From positions 1-5,997 of the forward strand of contig DSAK01000025.1 in NCBI GenBank assembly GCA_011372825.1: 5,997 nucleotides of DNA. The letters run 5' to 3'. The stretch is from Campylobacterota bacterium (GTDB lineage: Bacteria > Campylobacterota > Campylobacteria > Campylobacterales > Sulfurovaceae). Positions 1 to 5,997 of this stretch are shown one piece after another (the stretch's first letter is position 1; each line of letters opens with the position of its first letter). The notes below the pieces were generated by a model. It worked only from the letters and a program-made list of their open reading frames with translations. It was not told where the DNA came from and searched no databases. The position numbers and the translations under genes are program-made.

Positions 1-1102
1 TAACGATATTTGGCAAAAACATCACAACTGCACCGACTCCAGGGATGACTCCATCGCCGATGAGTGAGCCTAAATTGCCACCGCCAAAAAACTCTTTTGT
101 GCCTTCGCTTAGCGCTGCAAAAAACATATCTATCCAATCCATAGGTATCTCACCCAATGTAAATGTAAGCTGAAAAAGTCCCCACATAAAAAATAGAAAT
201 ATTGGTATTCCTAGAAATTTATTGATAAGCAAATTGTCAATTTTTTGGGTCATATTTTTAGCACGCATTGTTTTTCGTGCCATTACCTCCATCTTAGCGC
301 CTTTTGCAAAGGCAAAATGCTCATAAGCAAAGATTTTACTTAAATCTTTTGTTTTATTATGTAGGTAGATATGTGATAACGAATCCTTAATGATTGGCAA
401 AAGTTCAATCCATATAGGCTCATGGTGAAGTTTTTTAAATATCGCTTCATCCTCCTGGAGTAGCTTAAGGGCTAAATGTCGATATGGTACTTCGATTTGA
501 TATTTTTTCTCCTCTAAAAATGCAACAATTCTAGATATCTCTTCTTCTATTGGATCGCTATAGACCACCTTTGGATAACTAAATTGATTGCTATGGACTT
601 TTACGATTGCCTCTTGAAGAGCGTCAATCCCTCTTTTTTGTGATGCACTTGTTTTTATGCAAGGCACCCCTAAAATTAAAGAAAGTTGCTTCTCGTCAAT
701 CTTAATTCCCTCTTTTTCGGCCTCATCTATCATATTTAGTGCAACAACTACTTTTTTACCCATCTCAAGAAGCTGGGTTGTAAGAAGGAGGTTTCTTTGT
801 AAATTTGTAGCATCTACAACATTGACAATCACATCATACTCACCACTTTGTAAAAAACTTTTTGTTGTTTTCTCCTCTAATGTGTAATCAGTTAGCGAAT
901 AGGCTCCTGGCAAATCTATGATATGCATCTCATAGTCAACAGATGCTACCTCATCACGCCAAGGAAAAATAACTTCTGTTTTTTCGACTGTAACACCTGA
1001 GAAATTTCCCACTTTTAATTTTGCATTTGATATCGCATTAATTAGGGAGCTTTTTCCAACATTTGGTTGCCCTGCTAGAGCAACAATAATTTTATTTTTC
1101 AT
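1..1102 (-). CDS. feoB: Ferrous iron transport protein B, N-terminal part (runs off left edge)
   Basis: FeoB is an inner-membrane Fe(II) transporter with a cytoplasmic N-terminal GTPase domain. I translated 367 uninterrupted residues from the ATG at 1102; the C-terminal part lies beyond the window. All GTPase motifs are present: G1 GQPNVGKSS (residues 11-19), G2 with GVTVE around Thr38, G3 DLPG (63-66), G4 NMID (123-126) and a G5-like TSA (151-153). A helical linker follows. The first membrane segment starts near residue 297 (FLGIPIFLFFMWGLF), and GVGAVVMFLPNI (355-366) matches the conserved FeoB gate region just before the window ends. The start is supported by AGGAAAAAG directly upstream and by the P-loop beginning at residue 11, as is normal for the family. 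No feoA precedes it. A Fur-like operator and -10 lie 17-31 bases upstream, so iron repression is likely. Identification is very secure. Confidence 0.96.
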   Translation of the reverse strand, partial: MKNKIIVALAGQPNVGKSSLINAISNAKLKVGNFSGVTVEKTEVIFPWRDEVASVDYEMHIIDLPGAYSLTDYTLEEKTTKSFLQSGEYDVIVNVVDATNLQRNLLLTTQLLEMGKKVVVALNMIDEAEKEGIKIDEKQLSLILGVPCIKTSASQKRGIDALQEAIVKVHSNQFSYPKVVYSDPIEEEISRIVAFLEEKKYQIEVPYRHLALKLLQEDEAIFKKLHHEPIWIELLPIIKDSLSHIYLHNKTKDLSKIFAYEHFAFAKGAKMEVMARKTMRAKNMTQKIDNLLINKFLGIPIFLFFMWGLFQLTFTLGEIPMDWIDMFFAALSEGTKEFFGGGNLGSLIGDGVIPGVGAVVMFLPNIV

Positions 1103-1118
1103 CTTTTTCCTATTTAAC

Positions 1119-1133
1119 TGATAATGATTATAG
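1119..1133 (-). promoter_or_regulatory. Fur-type operator overlapping the feoB -10 element
   Basis: On the plus strand the bases read TGATAATGATTATAG. This matches the 7-1-7 Fur inverted-repeat consensus (TGATAAT-n-ATTATCA) at 12 of 14 positions. The minus strand carries a perfect TATAAT at 1127-1132 inside the same bases, so bound Fur would cover the feoB -10 element. No convincing -35 hexamer is visible 17 bases upstream, which is common for sigma-70 promoters in Campylobacterota. Transcription would start near 1120, leaving a leader of about 18 bases that contains the AGGAAAAAG ribosome binding site. Sequence match is direct; Fur binding is inferred. Confidence 0.8.
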
Positions 1134-1344
1134 CTTACAATTCTAGACTTTCGATACTTAAAATGGCTTAAATTAATATAGATTATTAAAAATATTTTTT
1201 ATTTAATATGCTCTTATCGTCTGCTGCTAAATTGACCTTGAACTCTTTTTAATTATCTTTATCCTCTTGTTACTTTTTTCTAAAAGCTAGTTTTAACTCT
1301 TTTTAATCTCTTATTTGCATTAATTTGTTTACAAATTTTTTTCC
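1134..1344. other. AT-rich spacer between feoB promoter and broken gene
   Basis: This stretch of about 210 bases holds no open frame I recognise and no feoA remnant. It is very rich in A and T. The only structure seen is a 13-base direct repeat and one weak AT palindrome (1322-1337). Confidence 0.6.
1241..1307. repeat. Pair of 13-bp direct repeats
   Basis: AACTCTTTTTAAT occurs identically at 1241-1253 and 1295-1307, 54 bases apart start to start. Both copies lie 100-190 bases upstream of the feoB promoter. The spacing is close to five helical turns, but the motif is low-complexity and may be chance in such AT-rich DNA. Confidence 0.4.
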
Positions 1345-1807
1345 CTACCAACTACTCATTTTTCGCAAGAAGATTTTCTTGAGGCGGTACATCAAGTATC
1401 TTAATTGTTGTCGTGTAGTGTTTTTGATACTATAGAGTTGTTTCACTTCGTAAAATGTCTCTTTTAAAAGCTCAATCTCCCCTTGTAGAGTTTGAGTCAA
1501 TTGATGATTGCTCTCTTTTAGGTCATCTATACGTTTTTGTAATGTTACTATTATTTCATTTTTAGCTTCTAAATCGCCTCATAATGCTCTTTTGAGTTAA
1601 AAACAAGCTCTTTTGTCTCTGGTGAGATAGCTTTTATAGGTGCAGTTTCATTTTTTTTAGCACTGCGCATTTCTTCGTTTGAGACTATATATATTTGCCC
1701 ATTTACATCTTTTGATGCTAGTAAGCCTTTTTTGATTTTTGCATAAACTGCCTGTCATAAGATACCGTATCTTTTGCATATTCAGCTGGCTTGATTAATT
1801 CGCTCAT
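1345..1807 (-). pseudogene. Broken gene for a small helix-turn-helix and coiled-coil protein
   Basis: A start codon at 1807 follows a good ribosome binding site (AGAGAGGA, 1815-1822). The first frame gives MSELIKPAEYAK and about six further plausible residues. The reading must then shift somewhere in 1751-1771 to continue as QAVYAKIKKGLLASKDV and a beta-strand-like GQIYIVS. Unshifted, the first frame hits a stop soon after. The second frame stops at TAG 1569-1571. Inserting one base there resumes a third frame beginning LEAKNEIIVTLQKRIDDL, a strong heptad-rich coiled coil that stops at 1345-1347. A further shift near AAAAAC (about 1419-1424) would instead give a tail ending LLAKNE with a stop at 1352-1354. 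Joined, the parts make a protein of about 150 residues with an N-terminal HTH and a C-terminal coiled coil, typical of small DNA-binding proteins. I do not recognise a named gene. Neighbouring genes are intact, which favours true decay over poor sequence. The start lies 51 bases after the pcm stop, so it probably belonged to the same operon. Confidence 0.78.
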
Positions 1808-1858
1808 ATCGCTATCCTCTCTTAGTTTACACATATTGTCAACCATATCATAAATAGG

Positions 1859-2509
1859 TCAAATTCCTCTGGTTGCCTCTCTTTGTGTCCCCTCTACAAT
1901 TGGGACAAAAAAACAAGGCTCAATTGTCTCACTTGTAATTCTGCCATGACGTTTATAAAAACGGGTTAATATCTGCAGTGAACCCTCTTGCATAGGAGCC
2001 AAAAGGATACCCCCTTCTGCTAACTGATCAAAAATAGTTTCTGGTATCTCTGTAGCTGTAGCTGAAAACAAAATCCTCTCATATGGTGCATACTCTTTCC
2101 AGCCTCTTAGCCCATCATCAAATCTGGTAAATATATTGTATAACTCTAATTGGGAAAAACGATTTCGCGCCTCTTTAAGCAGCACATCAATTCTCTCTAC
2201 TGTAAAGACTCTCCTTACAAGTTGACTCAAAATAGCTGCCTGATAACCACTGCCACATCCAATCTCTAGTATAGAGTCAACTCCATCTAGCTCTAAATAT
2301 TGTGTCATTTTTGCAACTGTTACGGGCGAACTTATCCACTGACTCTGTGCTAGAGGGAGTGCTTCTAGTTGATTGGCTAAATGAGCAAAAACTGGTGGAA
2401 CAAAATATTTGCGATTTACTTTACAAAAAGCCTCTTTGACTTTAGAGTCAAGCTTAAACTGCCTATCAATAGCTTCAACCATCTGGTGTAATTCTCTTGC
2501 TTGTATCAT
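1859..2509 (-). CDS. pcm: Protein-L-isoaspartate O-methyltransferase
   Basis: PIMT transfers a methyl group from S-adenosylmethionine to L-isoaspartyl residues in damaged proteins, starting their return to L-aspartate; it is a cytosolic repair enzyme. The 216 residues are close to the usual bacterial length of about 208-220. The SAM-binding motif I is LEIGCGSGYQ (81-90), followed by the acidic-strand region VFTVERI (101-107). Then come GWKEYAPYERILFSA (136-150), equivalent to motif II, and LAEGGILLAPM (163-173), equivalent to motif III. The substrate loop reads SQWISSP (56-62), where the E. coli enzyme has GQTISQP; the serine is kept, and I recall QWISSP as usual in Campylobacterota. The ATG overlaps the stop of the upstream hydrolase as ATGA, and a strong GGAGG sits four bases before it, so translation is probably coupled. 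Identification is secure. Confidence 0.93.
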   Translation of the reverse strand: MIQARELHQMVEAIDRQFKLDSKVKEAFCKVNRKYFVPPVFAHLANQLEALPLAQSQWISSPVTVAKMTQYLELDGVDSILEIGCGSGYQAAILSQLVRRVFTVERIDVLLKEARNRFSQLELYNIFTRFDDGLRGWKEYAPYERILFSATATEIPETIFDQLAEGGILLAPMQEGSLQILTRFYKRHGRITSETIEPCFFVPIVEGTQREATRGI

Positions 2510-3243
2510 CCTTCCTCCATCGATATATAGCGACGTATTTTTACTATATCTTGTAAATCAATGGTGGTTGACACACCATTTGTTTGCCTATTGCCCAAAA
2601 TCTCTCCATTGGGATTAATCATTATAGACACTTGTGCGATTTGGTGATCGCCATCACTACAAACTACTACAAAGCATTGATTCATCACTGCCAAAGCAGT
2701 TGCTAATATCACTAGATGGTTTTCTCTAGCTACTCCCCATTTTACTGGTATTACAACAACTTCTGCTTTTTCAATTTGACGCCATAAATCCTTGAATCTC
2801 AATTCAAAACAGAGCAAAATAGCATACCTTACGCCATCTATCTCAAATGGCTTGATATCCTCACGCCTACCTGCTAAAAAATGGTGATGCTCATTACTCA
2901 GGCGAAAAAGTTTTGTTTTGTTTTGAGTATGTACTATCTTATTTTTAGATAACACGACAGATTGATTTACAAATCGATTCTCTTCTTTTAGAATCAAAGA
3001 GAATATAACAATTTTATTTTCAACTATTTTTAGAAGCTTGCTAAGTGCCTCCTTGCCAAAAGTAGCTGCCTCTTCTAAGTGCTCATAATCAAAATCTGTC
3101 AAAAAAACCTCAGATGCCACAATCAAAGAGCCATCTTTTTGCTCTTCAATAGCCTCAATTAGCCTTTCAAGCCTCTGATTGTAACTCTTTAGGGTATTTA
3201 CCTGAAGTGAAAAAATCTCTAAATATCTCTTTTTAGAAATCAT
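2506..3243 (-). CDS. Carbon-nitrogen hydrolase (nitrilase superfamily) of unknown substrate
   Basis: Members of this fold hydrolyse C-N bonds of amides, carbamoyl groups or nitriles with a Glu-Lys-Cys triad. From the ATG at 3243 the protein has 245 residues, somewhat short for the family (usually about 260-300). All three catalytic residues are visible: Glu45 in ASEVFLTDF, Lys109 in QNKTKLF and Cys145 in LLCFELRF (family form: CYDLRF). The later segments PVKWG, with Arg and His at the expected spacing, and NPNGEILG (about 210-217) also fit. No signal peptide or membrane segment is seen, so it is cytosolic. A TTG directly before this ATG (3246) is an alternative start and sits slightly better relative to the AAAGG upstream. 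The gene starts inside the last codons of nrdB (11-base overlap) and ends in an ATGA overlap with pcm. The substrate cannot be read from sequence; omega-amidase-like or N-carbamoylputrescine amidase-like activity is possible but untested. Confidence 0.88.
   Translation of the reverse strand: MISKKRYLEIFSLQVNTLKSYNQRLERLIEAIEEQKDGSLIVASEVFLTDFDYEHLEEAATFGKEALSKLLKIVENKIVIFSLILKEENRFVNQSVVLSKNKIVHTQNKTKLFRLSNEHHHFLAGRREDIKPFEIDGVRYAILLCFELRFKDLWRQIEKAEVVVIPVKWGVARENHLVILATALAVMNQCFVVVCSDGDHQIAQVSIMINPNGEILGNRQTNGVSTTIDLQDIVKIRRYISMEEG
2510..2518 (-). promoter_or_regulatory. Strong pcm ribosome binding site inside the upstream gene
   Basis: The minus strand reads GGAGGAAGG directly before the pcm ATG, with four bases between GGAGG and the start codon. 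The same bases encode the last residues (Glu-Glu-Gly) of the upstream hydrolase, so the tail of that protein is shaped by this site. It fixes the pcm start at 2509. Confidence 0.8.
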
Positions 3244-4252
3244 CAAGATTTAAACTGCCTTTAGAGTAATTGGTCACATTTCCTTCAAAAAAGTTTGTTT
3301 TTTGATCATTAAATTTAGCAAAATTATCAACCCATTTGATTGGGTGTTGCGCATTGTAGAGTTTTTCCATACCAACTGCACGCAAACGCTCATCGGCTAA
3401 AAACTTGATATACTCTTCGATTATCCCATCTGTAAGTCCCAATATCTGGCCTTGTGTGATATATTGCCCCCACTGGATCTCTATCTTGACAGCTGCTTCA
3501 AACATCGCATTTACTTCATCGTTGAGTGCTTTTGTAAATAACTCTGGTCGTTCTCGCCTGGTAGATTTAATCATATTTTGAAACAAGGTTACGTGTGTAA
3601 CTTCATCTCTTTGGATAAAACGGATCATTTGAGCAGATCCTAGCATCTTGCCTGATCTTGCTAGAGTATAGATATACGCAAAACCACTATAAAAATATAT
3701 ACCTTCAAGTATTTGATTGGCAAACATCGCTTTTACGATATTTTCATCTGTTGGATTATGGCTAAGCTCATTATAAACTTTTGCAATAGCATCATTTTTA
3801 CTCTTTAGCATCATATCGCGTCGCCATAAATCATATATCTCATCTGTATTACTTGAGATACTATCAACCATCACAGCATAACTTTGCGCATGAAGTGCCT
3901 CTTCGAATGCCTGACGGACTAATATAAGATTTATCTCAGGTGATGTGATAAAAGGGTTGACATTGTCAATGAGATTATTTGTCTGCAACGAATCCATAAA
4001 TATTAGCTGTGCTAAGACCTTGTCATAAGCTTCTTTTTCTGCATCTGTGAGATTTTTATAGTCTCCAACATCTCGCGTCATATCGACCTCTTTTGGAAAC
4101 CATGTATTATTTAACATAACTTCCCAAAGATTGTATGCCCATTGGTATTTGATGTCATTTAATTCAAAAATTCCTGTAGGATTTCCGCCAAAAATCTTTC
4201 TATCATTTGTGTTTTCTTGCGATTCTGGATTGTATATTTTTTTTCTCTCCAT
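3233..4252 (-). CDS. nrdB: Ribonucleoside-diphosphate reductase, beta subunit (class Ia)
   Basis: NrdB houses the dimetal-tyrosyl radical cofactor that starts catalysis in NrdA, giving deoxyribonucleotides for DNA synthesis. The 339-residue protein carries every expected ligand: Asp87 (MDSLQ), Glu118 and His121 (EEALH), Glu183 (ILEGI), and Glu217 and His220 (RDEVTH). The radical tyrosine is Tyr125, four residues after His121, as in E. coli (His118, Tyr122). Its presence argues for class Ia rather than the tyrosine-less class Ic. The extreme C-terminus SLNLDDF is the type of acidic tail that docks on NrdA. The ATG at 4252 is preceded by AGAGGAAAAG. A perfect TATAAT lies about 32 bases upstream, suggesting its own promoter in addition to any readthrough from nrdA. 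The next gene overlaps its 3' end. The gene is intact and the call is secure. Confidence 0.97.
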   Translation of the reverse strand: MERKKIYNPESQENTNDRKIFGGNPTGIFELNDIKYQWAYNLWEVMLNNTWFPKEVDMTRDVGDYKNLTDAEKEAYDKVLAQLIFMDSLQTNNLIDNVNPFITSPEINLILVRQAFEEALHAQSYAVMVDSISSNTDEIYDLWRRDMMLKSKNDAIAKVYNELSHNPTDENIVKAMFANQILEGIYFYSGFAYIYTLARSGKMLGSAQMIRFIQRDEVTHVTLFQNMIKSTRRERPELFTKALNDEVNAMFEAAVKIEIQWGQYITQGQILGLTDGIIEEYIKFLADERLRAVGMEKLYNAQHPIKWVDNFAKFNDQKTNFFEGNVTNYSKGSLNLDDF

Positions 4253-4283
4253 GACTTTTCCTCTTGTGAGATATTAGGAGAAT

Positions 4284-4289
4284 ATTATA
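4284..4289 (-). promoter_or_regulatory. Likely nrdB promoter (-10 element)
   Basis: The minus strand has TTGTATAAT, a perfect TATAAT at 4284-4289. Transcription would start near 4277, leaving a leader of about 25 bases before the nrdB ATG that includes the ribosome binding site. No clear -35 hexamer is visible. I saw no recognisable NrdR box around it. Confidence 0.6.
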
Positions 4290-4326
4290 CAACTTTTGGC
4301 TGATTATTGGATTTGTAGTTTTGATC

Positions 4327-4467
4327 GCCTACTGATAGGAGGCAACCTTTCTGTAAAAAGTATTAAGAAGGACATTTAGGGGATGTATAAATGAAAAGTT
4401 GCCTAGAAAGCTCGTGTTAATCACTAGGCAAAAATCTTTGGGGAGAAAGCTTTTTGCCACTTTCTAG
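4327..4467 (-). ncRNA. Candidate structured RNA in the nrdA-nrdB spacer
   Basis: Five potential helices crowd into 141 bases. A: 4427-4434 with 4451-4458 (GGCAAAAA/TTTTTGCC), continued after one mismatch by 4436-4439 with 4446-4449, around a six-base loop. B: 4399-4406 with 4424-4431 (TTGCCTAG/CTAGGCAA). C: 4340-4351 with 4393-4404, 12 pairs with one imperfect. D: 4327-4330 with 4340-4343 plus two inner pairs. E: 4403-4410 with 4460-4467 (CTAGAAAG/CTTTCTAG), enclosing A. A and B share bases, B and C share bases, and C and D share bases, so A+C and B+D are alternative folds. The imperfect pair in C is a G-U wobble in a minus-strand RNA but C-A in a plus-strand RNA, which favours the nrd direction. 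No stem is followed by a good U-tract, so a simple terminator fits poorly. I recognise no known riboswitch class. The helices are direct observation; an RNA function is inference. Confidence 0.45.
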
Positions 4468-4472
4468 CTAGA

Positions 4473-4478
4473 ATATTA
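4473..4478 (-). promoter_or_regulatory. Possible -10 element for a spacer transcript
   Basis: The minus strand has TAATAT here, just downstream of nrdA. A start about seven bases on would fall at the 5' end of the outermost helix (4467), so the structured element could be a separate small RNA. There is no -35 match and such hexamers are common in AT-rich DNA, so support is weak. Confidence 0.2.
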
Positions 4479-4508
4479 TTGAAATACTGTGAAGAAATCG
4501 TGTGATTG

Positions 4509-5997
4509 TTATTGACAACCCATGCACTCCATGCTTCTATCTTCAATCCCCTCTACTTCTTGGACGCTTTCTGGTGATTGACTCCTTAGATAATAAGTCG
4601 ACTTCAGACCAAATCTCCATGCATCCATATAGATATCGTTGAGATATTTACCACTTGCTTTATCTAAGGTGATAAAGATATTCAAACTCTGCCCTTGGTC
4701 TATCCATTTTTGGCGCACAGCAGCTGCACGGATAAGGACTCTCTGATCAAGCTCATAGCTTGGCGTATAGTACTGCCAAGTCTCAGGTGAGAGCTTAGGA
4801 GCAACAACAGGGATGAGCCCTGAGAGGTTCTCCTCAAACCATTTTCGTTTATATATTGGCTCGATTGCTTGTGTTGTTCCAACCAAAATTGAAATTGAGC
4901 TAGTTGGCGCTATTGCCATGAGATAGCCATTTCGCATACCATCATTTTTGACCTTCTCTCTTAGCTTATCCCAATCGTGCTCATACCCAAACAATCCGCC
5001 CCTATCAACTAACTTGCATGCATTTTCATTTGCTCTATCTATAGGAAAAATCCCTTTTGACCAATTTGAACCTTCGTATAGAGAGTATCTTCCTTTTTCT
5101 ATCGCCAAGTCACTTGAAGCTTTAATAGCATAGTATGAAACCGACTCCATCACTTGGTCTATCCGCATTAGATGCTCGCTGCTCCCCCACGATATACCAT
5201 TTTGTGCCAACATTTGTGCCTCACCCATAACTCCAAGCCCAATTGCTCGCGTTTTTTCGTTGGTTTTTTTCACTTTTGCAAGGGGATAAAAATTAAGATC
5301 AATTACATTGTCAAGCATCCTAATAGCAACTGGAACAACCCTTGCTATATCCTCTTGAGTGTTGATTTTTGACAAATTTACAGAAGCTAGATTACATACA
5401 GCAGTATCTCCATCAATTGCCTCTTTGTCAACCATCCATATCTTTTTTCCATCCAATGAATCTAAAGCTGTTATTTTTTTGGCAGGTTTTGTCAATCCAC
5501 TGTCAACCTTAACAATCTCCTCTTCGTCAAAAATCGCAATAGAACCATCTTCAAATATTATCCGAATATTATAATGATTTGGAGCTGTATTTTGAAATAT
5601 CTCTGTGCATAAATTGGAGCTTCTAATAACCCCTGCATGACCATTTGGATTTGCTTTATTTGCAGTATCTTTGAAAGTTAAAAATGGATTACCTGTTTCA
5701 AAATAGCTACGTAATATATCTTTCCAGAGACTTTTAGCTGAGATTACCTCTTTTGTCAAATCCTCTCTTGCTTCACACTCAATATAACGCTCATTGAATG
5801 CATCTCCATAGAGACCAACAAGCTCTGGAACTTCAAAGGGGTCAAAAAGAGTCCATGCCTCATCTGCCTCTACACGCCTCATAAACAAGTCATTTATCCA
5901 CAAAGCAGGGAACAAGTCATGAGCTCTTCTTCGCTCTTCTCCAGAATTCTTTTTCAAATCGATAAAATCTTTGACATCGATATGCCACGGCTCTATA
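4509..5997 (-). CDS. nrdA: Ribonucleoside-diphosphate reductase, alpha subunit, C-terminal part (runs off right edge)
   Basis: NrdA is the catalytic subunit that reduces ribonucleoside diphosphates with a thiyl radical. The frame is open to the window edge: 13 codons (IEPWHIDVKDFID) precede the internal TTG at 5957 and match NrdA, so the true start lies outside. The visible 495 residues contain Asn, Cys and Glu of the active site in SSNLCTE (codons 5613-5615, 5607-5609 and 5601-5603). They also contain the conserved redox cysteine in GDTAVCNLAS (5394-5396), the radical-transfer tyrosine pair in TYYLRS (4590-4595), and the C-terminal shuttle cysteines in CMGCQ. Compared with E. coli, about 45 extra residues lie between the NLCTE motif and the second cysteine; I recall similar inserts in Helicobacter and relatives. 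The ATP cone and first redox cysteine would be upstream of the window. It is followed by the structured spacer and nrdB in the same direction. Confidence 0.96.
   Translation of the reverse strand, partial: IEPWHIDVKDFIDLKKNSGEERRRAHDLFPALWINDLFMRRVEADEAWTLFDPFEVPELVGLYGDAFNERYIECEAREDLTKEVISAKSLWKDILRSYFETGNPFLTFKDTANKANPNGHAGVIRSSNLCTEIFQNTAPNHYNIRIIFEDGSIAIFDEEEIVKVDSGLTKPAKKITALDSLDGKKIWMVDKEAIDGDTAVCNLASVNLSKINTQEDIARVVPVAIRMLDNVIDLNFYPLAKVKKTNEKTRAIGLGVMGEAQMLAQNGISWGSSEHLMRIDQVMESVSYYAIKASSDLAIEKGRYSLYEGSNWSKGIFPIDRANENACKLVDRGGLFGYEHDWDKLREKVKNDGMRNGYLMAIAPTSSISILVGTTQAIEPIYKRKWFEENLSGLIPVVAPKLSPETWQYYTPSYELDQRVLIRAAAVRQKWIDQGQSLNIFITLDKASGKYLNDIYMDAWRFGLKSTYYLRSQSPESVQEVEGIEDRSMECMGCQ

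Noticed and set aside
657..887. Plus-strand open frame inside feoB
   Set aside because: It is antisense to a fully conserved GTPase domain and its product is serine- and phenylalanine-rich with no recognisable domain.
1322..1337. AATTTG/CAAATT palindrome followed by T residues on the plus strand
   Set aside because: It would be a terminator only for plus-strand transcription, and no plus-strand gene exists here; the stem has just one G-C pair.
2409..2618. Plus-strand open frame across the pcm start
   Set aside because: It is antisense to the ends of two well-identified genes and encodes nothing recognisable.
4300..4380. Short minus-strand frame of 23 codons (MSFLILF...) in the nrdA-nrdB spacer
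   Set aside because: No ribosome binding site precedes its ATG and it overlaps the inverted-repeat cluster.
4391..4420. Nine-codon plus-strand leader peptide (MKSCLESSC) with AGGGG upstream
   Set aside because: It has a reasonable ribosome binding site, but no plus-strand gene follows, and the structural evidence in this spacer favours the minus strand.
4399..4431. Inverted repeat after nrdA as an intrinsic terminator
   Set aside because: The stem has eight pairs but a 17-base loop, and is followed by CTTTTC rather than a clean U-tract, so it is weak as a terminator; it is kept as part of the structured element.
4700..5574. Several short open frames on both strands within nrdA
   Set aside because: All lie in other frames of a conserved catalytic subunit; none has a domain or a good ribosome binding site.
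5894..5902. Perfect DnaA-box match TTATCCACA
   Set aside because: A single copy inside conserved nrdA codons (Leu-Trp-Ile-Asn), with no cluster or unwinding region around it.
5955..5957. TTG as a start codon for nrdA
   Set aside because: The frame stays open to the right edge and the 13 upstream codons match NrdA, so this is an internal leucine codon.

Overview
The window is low-GC bacterial DNA in which every recognisable gene lies on the minus strand, so transcription runs from the right edge to the left. The protein sequences look like Campylobacterota (formerly Epsilonproteobacteria). The signs are a NrdA with an extra segment between its NLC(T)E active-site motif and the next conserved cysteine, a PIMT with a QWISSP substrate loop, and a FeoB with a GQPNVGKSS P-loop. 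A free-living relative of Sulfurimonas or Sulfuricurvum is my best guess, but the genus is inference from memory of these families and was not tested.

Right to left, the layout is as follows. (1) The C-terminal 495 residues of nrdA, the class Ia ribonucleotide reductase large subunit, running off the right edge. (2) A 256-bp nrdA-nrdB spacer. It holds a dense chain of overlapping inverted repeats (4327-4467), then a likely nrdB promoter (-10 at 4284-4289). (3) nrdB, the diiron-tyrosyl radical subunit. (4) A nitrilase-superfamily amidohydrolase whose start overlaps the end of nrdB. (5) pcm, protein-L-isoaspartate O-methyltransferase, whose start overlaps the hydrolase stop as ATGA. (6) A broken gene for a small helix-turn-helix plus coiled-coil protein (1345-1807). 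(7) An AT-rich spacer ending in a Fur-type operator and promoter. (8) The N-terminal 367 residues of feoB, the ferrous iron transporter, running off the left edge.

Functionally, NrdA and NrdB together make deoxyribonucleotides from ribonucleotides and need iron for the NrdB cofactor. The hydrolase and PIMT are tied to nrdB by overlapping reading frames and so are probably translated from the same mRNA. feoB has its own iron-responsive control region and is probably a separate transcription unit.

The most unusual thing here is the nrdA-nrdB spacer. Five potential helices use shared arms, so that alternative sets exclude each other, and the mismatches fit a minus-strand RNA better than a plus-strand RNA. 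It may be a cis-acting switch, a processed 3' UTR RNA or an independent small RNA. The second point of interest is the freshly decayed regulator-like gene between pcm and feoB.
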